In this document: positions 54,584 to 62,030 of the stretch, piece after piece
Numbering within the stretch: the first letter of the stretch is position 1
Layout of the letters: every line of letters starts with the position of its first letter
Source of the DNA: Terriglobus albidus
GTDB taxonomy: Bacteria; Acidobacteriota; Terriglobia; Terriglobales; Acidobacteriaceae
Length of the DNA: 64,000 bases
NCBI RefSeq assembly: GCF_025685425.1
Contig: NZ_JAGTAS010000057.1
Coordinates: 248,001-312,000, forward strand
Reading direction: 5' to 3'
Program-made: the position numbers and the translations under genes
The notes under the pieces: model-generated
The model's input: only the letters and a program-made list of their open reading frames with translations
Told to the model about the DNA's origin: nothing
The model's database searches: none

Positions 54584-55897
54584 ATGCGGAAGCTCACCGC
54601 ACTCGTATGCCTTGTCGCGGCATTGGTCATCGCCAGCTCAGCACACGCTACTGTTCTCGTCTCACAGCCCTTCATCGGACAGACCACCGGCACCAACGTA
54701 ACCTTCGCCGCTACCGCTACCACAACGACGTGCAGCCGTGGTATCGCATCCATTGGCGTCTACGTTGACCACACGCTCGCATACGTAGCTCAGGGGGCTT
54801 CTCTCAACACAACACTGCCGGTTTCATCGGGATCGCACTATACGGTCGTGCAAGCATGGGACCTCTGCGGTGGTTCATCAAATCTGCCAGTGCCGATCAC
54901 AGCCAAGAGCCAGGCAGGCGTCTGGGTGAACTCTCCTGCCGCCGGTAAGTCGGGCCCGCAGCCGGCGTTCGTAGCCTCCGCCACAACGACATGCGCTTCC
55001 GGCGTGGCTGCAATCGGGCTTTATGTGGATGACAAGCTGGTCGACGTCGAAAATGGCAATGCCCTCAATTACCAGGCGACTCTGACTCCCGGTGCACATC
55101 GCACCATTGTGCAGTCCTGGGACAATTGTGGTGGCTACGCCAAGACTCCCGTAGACCTTACGGTTCTCGGAGCATCGAATACCTTCAATAATCTGCAGAT
55201 GAGCTCAGCATGGAAGATGTCCGGCCAGAAGTCCCCTTACTACGACAACTGTGTCGACCATCTTGAGGCAAACGCCTGCGCCGGCATTACCTACTCCTTC
55301 AACCGAAACATGGCCAATCCGTCCCTCGGCGGGTCTGCGACGCAGTTCAATCTTGGGGGCACACTGCCTTACTCCGATGTGCTCTTCTGGAACCACCTGA
55401 TCGGTGCGTACTCCTCGCAGGGGCTTCCGGATGTCGATCACACTCTCATCGCTGCAACCAAGAACTTCACCTACGATGCCTACTTCTATGTCACCAGCTA
55501 TGATGAGGCGCACACCCAGGCACTGGAGTTCGACATCAACTGGTTCCTCAACTCCTTCGGTATGACCTGGGGTACGGAGTGCCGCCTCCACGGAGGCCAT
55601 GAATGGGCGCTCTGGAACAACGTTGACAAGCATTGGGAAGCTACCGGCATCGCATGCAATCCCCTGAAGGATGCCTGGAACCACGTGACCATCAGCGGCA
55701 AAAGGAACGACGACAACACTCTGACTTACCAGACCATTACATTGAACGGCAAGACCATCGCACTGAACAAGACGGTTCCACCGTTCTACGTCCCTGCTAA
55801 CTGGTATGGCGTCACCGTGAACTACCAGATGGATGGTGATGAGTACCAGACCTCAATCAAGAGCTATGTCGACAACCTCAGCCTGATCTACTGGTAA
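54584..55897 (+). CDS. Secreted protein with two Cys-containing Ig-like modules, paralog 2
   Basis: The product (437 aa from the ATG at 54584) has a signal peptide (LTALVCLVAALVIASSAHA), two Ig-like modules (each ending W-D-x-CGG) and the same C-terminal domain as the 46342 gene (SLGGSATQFNLGGTLPYSDV, ALEFDINWFL, ending LSLIYW). It differs from paralog 1 by a Cys-containing insert near residue 225 (NCVDHLEANACAG). The function is unknown; paralogs on both strands suggest local duplication. A GTG at 54566 is an alternative start. Confidence 0.85.
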   Translation: MRKLTALVCLVAALVIASSAHATVLVSQPFIGQTTGTNVTFAATATTTTCSRGIASIGVYVDHTLAYVAQGASLNTTLPVSSGSHYTVVQAWDLCGGSSNLPVPITAKSQAGVWVNSPAAGKSGPQPAFVASATTTCASGVAAIGLYVDDKLVDVENGNALNYQATLTPGAHRTIVQSWDNCGGYAKTPVDLTVLGASNTFNNLQMSSAWKMSGQKSPYYDNCVDHLEANACAGITYSFNRNMANPSLGGSATQFNLGGTLPYSDVLFWNHLIGAYSSQGLPDVDHTLIAATKNFTYDAYFYVTSYDEAHTQALEFDINWFLNSFGMTWGTECRLHGGHEWALWNNVDKHWEATGIACNPLKDAWNHVTISGKRNDDNTLTYQTITLNGKTIALNKTVPPFYVPANWYGVTVNYQMDGDEYQTSIKSYVDNLSLIYW

Positions 55898-55921
55898 ATA
55901 GAAGCGAAGCGAGCGATGAAA

Positions 55922-55950
55922 AGGCCCTCCCATACGGAGGGCTCTTTTTT
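55922..55950 (+). terminator. Intrinsic terminator after paralog 2
   Basis: A 7-bp GC-rich stem (GCCCTCC / GGAGGGC) with a 5-base loop is followed by CTTTTTT, 26 bp after the stop. Confidence 0.9.
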
Positions 55951-56010
55951 ACCGTATTCAAATCGTTTCATCTGCCGACTGCCAGTCAAAGAAGGCTCGT
56001 CCAACCCTTT

Positions 56011-56074
56011 ATACCTCTTGGCAAAAAAGTTCCGAATACCTGGTAAAAATTGCCGACACCTGGGAACAAATTGC
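56011..56074 (+). repeat. Three imperfect ~21-bp direct repeats before paralog 3
   Basis: Three similar segments follow each other: ATACCTCTTGGCAAAAAAG, ATACCTGGTAAAAATTGC and ACCTGGGAACAAATTGC. They lie 300 bp before the paralog-3 start in a 477-bp gap that otherwise shows no supported gene. Spacing near two helical turns could reflect repeated regulator sites. Confidence 0.3.
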
Positions 56075-56374
56075 GCTTAGATGTAGCTCATCAAAAATAC
56101 GTTGCCAAGAAAACAGAATACGTATTGCGTTTTCTCGAAACAGGGCGTTAGGATTTGGTTATTCCAGTAGTGGATTTGGAAAGCACGTTTGCAGACTTGC
56201 AAGTCAGCCGGGGGAGTGCCTGTGGCTGAGAGTAAAGCAACGGCGCAATCGCGAATTTCACATTTTGCAATCAGAACGATTGCTTTCCCTTTTTGCCTGC
56301 CAGCATCGCCAACAACTTGTCGACCCTTGCAGAACACCCGGGGGCGGTGCGCGACATTACTACTAGGATTTTTG

Positions 56375-57658
56375 ATGAAGACCTTCCGTCTTTTTTTCTT
56401 ACTCTCTCTCTTCATCTCGTGGCCGGCATTCGCGACGGTCGTTGTCAGTTCTCCCGCAAACGGATCGACTGTCGGTACCAGCGTTCAGTTTGTAGCATCG
56501 GGAAGTACCAGTTGCTCAAGTGGCGTTTCCGCTATGGGCGTTTATGTGGACAATGGCCTGATCTATCAGGCGGGCGGCTCATCGATGAATGCCACCCTAA
56601 ACCTTTCGGCTGGCCCCCATCGGGTCGCGGTACAGGAGTGGGATTATTGCGGTGGATCCACCAATGCGATCCTGAATCTTACGGCAACCTCTCAAGGAGG
56701 AGTCTCGGTCAGCTCTCCTGCAAATAACAGCACTGTGAGCGCCCAGACGCATTACGTTGCGAATGCATCCACAAGCTGCCCCAGCGGAGTGAGCGCGATG
56801 GGAGTCTACGTGAATGACTCTCTGGCTTACATAGTCGGCGGATCGTCACTGGATACGAACCTTACCCTTCCCGCCGGGACGCAAAATACAGTCGTTCAAG
56901 CATGGGATCACTGTGGTGGAGCTGCGAAGACTCCCGTCACAGTCAATGTCGCCGCAGGGACGAAGATCAGCAATATTCACGCGACCAACGGCTGGAATCA
57001 GTGGGGTGAGCTCCCGCCCGTCTATGACATCTGCAGTGCTCCCTGCTCCGGAGTGGATTGGTCGATGACGCAGCATGTCAGCTCCGGTTCATTGAGCGGC
57101 AACGGCACCATCTTCTGGGTTGGCGGATCTACCCCCTACTCCGATGCTCTTTTTTCGAATAAGCTGATCGGCCAGGGCACCACCCAGAACATGCCCGACA
57201 CGAATCAGACCATCCTGCCTTCCATTCATCACATGGTCTACGACACAGATGTCTATGTCAGCAATCTTGCGGTTACGCAGGACCTGGAGTTTGACGTCAA
57301 CCTGTTTATGTACGGTGTGGGCATGGAGTTTGGGATGGAGTGCAACCATCTCAATGGCAATGTGTGGGACATTTGGAACAATGTGAATGTACAGTGGGTC
57401 CATACCAGCATTCCGTGCACGCTCAACGACAAAAGCTGGAATCATGTCAGCTTCCAGGTCCAACGCGAGTCGAATAACGACCTGACCTACCAAACCATAA
57501 CGGTGAACGGCGCCACCTACAACATCAATCAGACCGTTGCTCCGTTCGCCGTTCCCAGCGGCTGGTACGGCATGACGGTGAACTACCAGATGGATGGCAA
57601 CTATAACCAGACTCCCTATACAACCATGCTGGATAACTTGAGTATTACGTATTGGTAG
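56375..57658 (+). CDS. Secreted protein with two Cys-containing Ig-like modules, paralog 3
   Basis: The product (427 aa from the ATG at 56375 with AGGA upstream) has a signal peptide (LFFLLSLFISWPAFA), two Ig-like modules with STSCSSGVSAMGVYVDNGL-like cores and W-D-x-CGG ends, and a C-terminal domain ending LSITYW. It is the closest match to paralog 1 (both read GWNQWG(Q/E)LPPVYDIC in the linker). A longer frame from 56189 has no signal peptide. It is followed by two plus-strand hairpins. Confidence 0.88.
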   Translation: MKTFRLFFLLSLFISWPAFATVVVSSPANGSTVGTSVQFVASGSTSCSSGVSAMGVYVDNGLIYQAGGSSMNATLNLSAGPHRVAVQEWDYCGGSTNAILNLTATSQGGVSVSSPANNSTVSAQTHYVANASTSCPSGVSAMGVYVNDSLAYIVGGSSLDTNLTLPAGTQNTVVQAWDHCGGAAKTPVTVNVAAGTKISNIHATNGWNQWGELPPVYDICSAPCSGVDWSMTQHVSSGSLSGNGTIFWVGGSTPYSDALFSNKLIGQGTTQNMPDTNQTILPSIHHMVYDTDVYVSNLAVTQDLEFDVNLFMYGVGMEFGMECNHLNGNVWDIWNNVNVQWVHTSIPCTLNDKSWNHVSFQVQRESNNDLTYQTITVNGATYNINQTVAPFAVPSGWYGMTVNYQMDGNYNQTPYTTMLDNLSITYW

Positions 57659-57675
57659 TCGAGGATGTCGACATC

Positions 57676-57699
57676 GGGCGCCGCATCGCGGCGCCCTTT
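57676..57699 (+). terminator. Intrinsic terminator after paralog 3
   Basis: GGGCGCCGC-ATC-GCGGCGCCC is a 9-bp GC-only stem followed by TTTAT, 18 bp after the stop. Confidence 0.85.
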
Positions 57700-57821
57700 A
57701 TGTTGCGCCCACCGGTCCAGAAGTTCACACAACCATTTGAGGGACCAGCGCATCTATTTTTTTCGAATTGGTGGCGCCAGTCCTGAGCGAACCAATATAT
57801 ATTCTTCCGCTAGATTGCATT

Positions 57822-57859
57822 AGCGCATTCCCCCGACTCCGAGGAATGCGCTTTTTTTT
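57822..57859 (+). terminator. Second plus-strand terminator hairpin
   Basis: AGCGCATTCC and GGAATGCGCT form a 10-bp stem, followed by eight T. It may be a back-up terminator for paralog 3, preventing read-through into the convergent ABC operon, or the end of a small transcript from the intervening 120 bp. No promoter is clear. Confidence 0.75.
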
Positions 57860-57867
57860 AATCAGAT

Positions 57868-58986
57868 CTACGCATGCTGCTGTTGGCGCACGAACAACCA
57901 TGCCGCAATCCCAGTTGCCGCACAGCCCATCACAAGCAGAATCATCGCATCCAGCAACAGATCCTGAAGGCCGGCGCCGCGCAGCACAACACCGCGCAAG
58001 ATGCGGATGTAGTACGTAGTCGGAACCAGCTTACTGAGCACAGCGAAGAAGGGCGGCATATTCTCGATCAGAAAGATGTAGCCGGAGAGGAAGACTGAAG
58101 GCAGAATCGTCGCCATCGCAAGCTGAAAGGCCTCTGCTTGTGTCTGCGCCTTAGTGGAGATAATCAGCCCGAGGCCAAGCACCGTCAGCAGGAAAGGCAC
58201 CGACAGAACCAGCAACGTCAGCACATTTCCATGCACCGGCACCAGGAAGACCACGCGCATAACCGCCAGGATCACGCACAACTCCGCAAAGGCCATGACG
58301 CCATACGGAATCATCTTGCCGACCATCAGCCCCAGCGGAGCCACCGGCGTCATGGTCAACTGCTCCAGCGTGCCGCGCTCCCGTTCACGCACCAGGCTCA
58401 ACGCCACCATCAGGATCACCATCATCTGCAGCAATACCGCAATCAGACCTGGGATAAAGAAGTTCGCTGAACGTGTGCTGGGGTTGTAGAGAACCGATGG
58501 CCTCACTTCTACCGGCATGGGCGAGTTGCCCAGTAACTGCGTAAGCGAGAGCTGCATCGCCACACCGGTGGAAGCATTTGTAGCCTGCCCGGCAACCGAT
58601 GAGTCCGAGCCATCCATCAGCACCAGCACGCTGGCGGTGTTGCCTTCCTGCAAGCGGCGCGCGTAGTCATATGGAATCCGCACGCCGACCCTTGCTTTGC
58701 CTGCACGAATGGCGCTATCCAGCTTATCCGCGGAGTCTACGTGAGCCACGATATGGAATGAGTCTGACGCCGCAAGTTTGTCGACAAACTGCCTGCTTTG
58801 CGGCGTATGAGACTCGTCCAGAATGGCCGTCGCAATCTGGCGCACGTTCGTGTCCACGGCAAGGCCAAGCAGGAACAACTGCATCAGCGGCACAGCCAAC
58901 GTAAAGAATAGAGTTGTCGGGTCGCGCCGGATATGCGTGAACTCTTTGCGGCAGATGGGCCATAGACCGTAGAAGAGATCCTTCAT
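57868..58986 (-). CDS. ABC-2 type transporter permease
   Basis: The 372-aa membrane protein has an N-terminal helix (TTLFFTLAVPLMQLFLLGLAV), a large extracytoplasmic domain (about residues 45-170) and a C-terminal block of five helices, as in ABC-2 (YhhJ/YbhR-like) permeases. It starts at the ATG overlapping the ATPase stop (TGATG). It is the last gene of the TetR-HlyD-ATPase-permease operon and would export a drug or lipid together with the HlyD protein. Many such systems have two permeases; only one is here. Confidence 0.9.
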   Translation of the reverse strand: MKDLFYGLWPICRKEFTHIRRDPTTLFFTLAVPLMQLFLLGLAVDTNVRQIATAILDESHTPQSRQFVDKLAASDSFHIVAHVDSADKLDSAIRAGKARVGVRIPYDYARRLQEGNTASVLVLMDGSDSSVAGQATNASTGVAMQLSLTQLLGNSPMPVEVRPSVLYNPSTRSANFFIPGLIAVLLQMMVILMVALSLVRERERGTLEQLTMTPVAPLGLMVGKMIPYGVMAFAELCVILAVMRVVFLVPVHGNVLTLLVLSVPFLLTVLGLGLIISTKAQTQAEAFQLAMATILPSVFLSGYIFLIENMPPFFAVLSKLVPTTYYIRILRGVVLRGAGLQDLLLDAMILLVMGCAATGIAAWLFVRQQQHA

Positions 58987-59912
58987 CACCGCTCCTTCAT
59001 GATCTCGTAGGTCAACGTGACGAAGACGTCTTCAAGCGATGGAACAACTGGCTCTACAGATGCCCCACTGAGCTGCTGTCGAATAGCTTCCAGATCATGC
59101 TGCTCCACCAGGGCATGAATCGAGCGTCCGAAGATCGTCGCTTCGCGAACACCCCTCATCGATCGCAGACGCGTCAGTTCCACGGAAGCATCAGGCGCTT
59201 CAATCTGTACCCGCACTGTTCCCTTCGGATTAGCCGCAGGCAGCTGCTGCAATTCGGCAACGGTGCCAATCGCCGCCAGCTTTGAAAGATAGATATAGCC
59301 GACACGGCCGCAGCGTTCAGCTTCATCCATGTAGTGCGTCGTCACGAAAAAAGTAACGCCCTGTCCCGAAAGCTGAAAGAACAGATCCCATAGTGACCGC
59401 CGCGCTACGGGGTCGATACCGGCCGTCGGCTCATCCAGAAAGACCACCTGTGGCGAATGAATGATGGCACAGCACAACGACAGTCGCTGCTTCCATCCGC
59501 CTGAGAGTGCACCTACACGTCGCCGCAGATACGGCTCCATGCCGGTCAACGCAAGCAACTCCTTCGTGCGCTGCTCTGCTTGCGTTCCTTTGATGCCATA
59601 CACACCGGCGTAGAACGTCAGGTTCTCCGCCACCGTCAGGTCTTCATACAAACCGAACTTCTGCGACATGTATCCGACGTGGCGGCGAATCTCCGCTGCT
59701 TGCTTGCGGATATCCATTCCGAGGATGGTGCCCGTGCCTTCAGTTGGCGTCAGCAGACCACATAAGGCTTTGATGATCGTCGTCTTCCCCGAGCCGTTTG
59801 GTCCAAGGAATCCAAACAATTCCCCCTTGCCTACCTGGAAACTCACGTCCTGCACGGCCGTAAAACTGCCAAAGCGGATTGTCATGCCCTCTGCCGTGAT
59901 CGCTGGAGTCAT
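58986..59912 (-). CDS. ABC transporter ATP-binding protein
   Basis: The 308-aa protein has Walker [10 protein letters not shown] (residues 37-45, Lys43), the signature LSGGWKQR, and Walker B VVFLDEP. The length and the C-terminal [19 protein letters not shown] match drug-export ATPases of the CcmA/YbhF type. The start overlaps the HlyD stop by 4 bp and its own stop overlaps the permease start, so the genes are co-translated. Confidence 0.93.
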   Translation of the reverse strand: MTPAITAEGMTIRFGSFTAVQDVSFQVGKGELFGFLGPNGSGKTTIIKALCGLLTPTEGTGTILGMDIRKQAAEIRRHVGYMSQKFGLYEDLTVAENLTFYAGVYGIKGTQAEQRTKELLALTGMEPYLRRRVGALSGGWKQRLSLCCAIIHSPQVVFLDEPTAGIDPVARRSLWDLFFQLSGQGVTFFVTTHYMDEAERCGRVGYIYLSKLAAIGTVAELQQLPAANPKGTVRVQIEAPDASVELTRLRSMRGVREATIFGRSIHALVEQHDLEAIRQQLSGASVEPVVPSLEDVFVTLTYEIMKER

Positions 59913-61036
59913 GGCAGGCGCACCGTTGCTGCCATGCCCGATTTCAGCACGCCGTCGGGGTTATCAATCGTTACCTTTGCACCAAATACCTGGTGCTGGC
60001 GGTCATCGCGCGTCTGCACATTCCGCGGTAGAAATTCGGACGAAGCATTCACCTGCATCACGTGTCCGGTAAAGCTGCGGCCACCAAAGGAGTCCAACGT
60101 GACCGTTGCCTCTTGGCCTACCTTTATCTTGGCCATCTCCGTCTCAGGGACATAGATCCTGACCCAGAGCTGCGAGCTCTCAAGCATCGTCAGCACAATG
60201 CGTCCAGCGGGAACCAAGTCTCCGCTGCGCACACTTACCGTCTCAATCAAGCCATCTGCCGGGGCCGTCAGTTCTGCTTCGCGCAGTCGCGCCTGCAATT
60301 CTTCGACATGACCTTTAGCCTGTGCCACCCGCCCGCGCGCAGCCTGGATATCCTCCTTGCGATAGCCGCGCTGCGTCAGCGTAGCCGCAGCTTTGGCCTG
60401 TAGATACCGTTGTTCGGCCGCATCCAGATCTTCTTTGCGCGTACCGGCCTGCAATAGCTTCAACCGCTGCCTCGCGGACTCCGCCTTCTGCGCCATCGCA
60501 TCGCGTTTCGCCAATGCGTCATCGTACTGCTGCCGCGAGATCGTCTCACCCCGCACCAGCATTGCCATACGGTTGAAAGTCACCTCCGCGTTGAGCGCAT
60601 CTGCCTGTGCTGCGTCGTAGTCAGCCTGTGCCTGCGCAAGCTCCTGCGTGCGCGGCCCGCTCTTCGCGGCCTCGTACGCTGCCTGCTGTGCTCGTGCCGT
60701 AGCCTCGGCCTGGGCAATCTCTTCAGGACGGTTACCGTGCTCCAACTTGGCAAGATCTGCCTCGGCCTGCTCCACCGAGGCCCGCGATTGCGCTAACTGT
60801 GCCTTCAGCTCATCCGCCTCAAAGCGCACCAGCGTGGTAGAGGCTTTCACCATCTGGCCCTCTTCGACGGCAACGTCGGTCACACGGCCACCGACCTTCG
60901 ATCCAACCTCGATCTCGCGCGTTTCCACCGTACCGGAGTAGACCAACGCCTTCGGTCTGCGTAACAGCCAGTACGACAGGACAAAAATCGTCACCAGGAT
61001 TACGCCGCCACCCGCGATCACTGCGGTCCGCTTCAT
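59909..61036 (-). CDS. HlyD-family membrane-fusion protein
   Basis: The 375-aa protein has an N-terminal membrane anchor ([20 protein letters not shown]), a biotinyl-lipoyl-like domain ([20 protein letters not shown]), a long alpha-helical hairpin rich in Ala/Glu/Gln (residues 85-240), and a beta-barrel C-terminal region ending MAATVRLP. It links the inner-membrane ABC pump to the outer membrane. The stop overlaps the ATPase start by 4 bp, and its start overlaps the TetR stop by 4 bp. Confidence 0.92.
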   Translation of the reverse strand: MKRTAVIAGGGVILVTIFVLSYWLLRRPKALVYSGTVETREIEVGSKVGGRVTDVAVEEGQMVKASTTLVRFEADELKAQLAQSRASVEQAEADLAKLEHGNRPEEIAQAEATARAQQAAYEAAKSGPRTQELAQAQADYDAAQADALNAEVTFNRMAMLVRGETISRQQYDDALAKRDAMAQKAESARQRLKLLQAGTRKEDLDAAEQRYLQAKAAATLTQRGYRKEDIQAARGRVAQAKGHVEELQARLREAELTAPADGLIETVSVRSGDLVPAGRIVLTMLESSQLWVRIYVPETEMAKIKVGQEATVTLDSFGGRSFTGHVMQVNASSEFLPRNVQTRDDRQHQVFGAKVTIDNPDGVLKSGMAATVRLP

Positions 61037-61626
61037 ACGACCCCCGCAAACGCGACACCCAGCCGCTGCTCCAGCGTATGCGAAAGCCAGTTCACCGGCA
61101 GCTCTTCATTGACCATCCATTCGAGCATGGTTGCCATCAAGACGGCGAATATCGTCTCAGCTACCATACGCGGGGCAAATAGCTTTTTCCTGCGTGACAT
61201 CCGCTCGATCAAACCACTCAGGACTTCCACTGCTTCTGCACGCCGTTCCAGCAGATAGCCATACGACGCCGGCTGAAACCACGCCAACATCATCAGCTTG
61301 CGATGCCCGCGAGCGATCTCTTCATGCTCTCGCGCAATCCGCAGAATGAAGGCAAGTATCTCGTCCCGTGTGGCAGGGTGGGCGGCTGTCTCCATCTGCC
61401 CGGCGAATTCCTTCAGCCGCTCTACACGTAAACGCGCAATCTCAGGGAGGATCAACTCCTTGCGCGCAAAGTAGTTGAACAAGGTCGCACGCGAGACGCC
61501 CGCGGCCTCGCTGATGGCGTCCATGGAAACCGCGTCATATCCATCCCGGATGAAGAGATCGTAGGCGGCGCGCACCATCTCCATGCGGGTCTGTTCCTTC
61601 TGCCGTTCGCGAAGTGAGCTGGCCAT
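61033..61626 (-). CDS. TetR-family repressor of the export operon
   Basis: The product (197 aa from the ATG at 61626) has an N-terminal helix-turn-helix (DAISEAAGVSRATLFNYFA, about residues 36-54) and a helical ligand-binding domain. It is the first gene of the HlyD/ABC operon, overlapping it by 4 bp, and is probably an autorepressor relieved by a compound the pump exports. A 17-bp operator lies just upstream. An in-frame start at 61647 would lie inside that operator, so 61626 is preferred. Confidence 0.9.
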   Translation of the reverse strand: MASSLRERQKEQTRMEMVRAAYDLFIRDGYDAVSMDAISEAAGVSRATLFNYFARKELILPEIARLRVERLKEFAGQMETAAHPATRDEILAFILRIAREHEEIARGHRKLMMLAWFQPASYGYLLERRAEAVEVLSGLIERMSRRKKLFAPRMVAETIFAVLMATMLEWMVNEELPVNWLSHTLEQRLGVAFAGVV

Positions 61627-61640
61627 TTGCCTAACACTAT

Positions 61641-61657
61641 AGTCCAAAATTTGGACT
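61641..61657. promoter_or_regulatory. TetR operator
   Basis: AGTCCAAA-A-TTTGGACT is a perfect 17-bp palindrome 15 bases upstream of the TetR start. On the minus strand a TATAGT sequence overlaps its right end, so the site lies between or over the promoter elements of the operon. The other 61658-62030 sequence holds no supported gene. Confidence 0.8.
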
Positions 61658-62030
61658 TAAATATAATTTTTGCGGCCTATTTCTCTACGCGCATTGCGGC
61701 TTGAAACCTACTCATGAGACAGAAAGTTGCGATATCGCTCAAAATATCGGCCGAAGCGACAGCCTGAAGAATGTCGTCCAGACGATATCGAATGACGATT
61801 GAGCTCGCTGACGAGCAAGTTCAATCCCATCTATTGGATACCGATAGGTCTCAAAAGATCGAGGATCTGGTTACTGATGGTATAAAGCTCAATCTTCATG
61901 CAATCTCTTTTCTTGACAGCCTCTCTCAGGCTCTTCTAGTTTTCTCGTGGCCCAAATAGACATCTTTGGGTGTCACTAGAGTCGAGTTTCTTTAACTGCG
62001 GTGTTTCGGCACCTTTTCTTGGAGGCAGCG

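Noticed and set aside
56195-56240. TPP-riboswitch-like GGCTGAGA segment
   Set aside because: The second conserved half of the TPP aptamer is absent and the downstream gene has no link to thiamine.
57700-57821. Small RNA between the two terminators
   Set aside because: The terminator is clear but no promoter with acceptable spacing is visible in the 120 bp.
61771-61959. 62-aa plus-strand frame between TetR and the receptor
   Set aside because: No ribosome-binding site, no recognised domain, and composition unlike neighbours.
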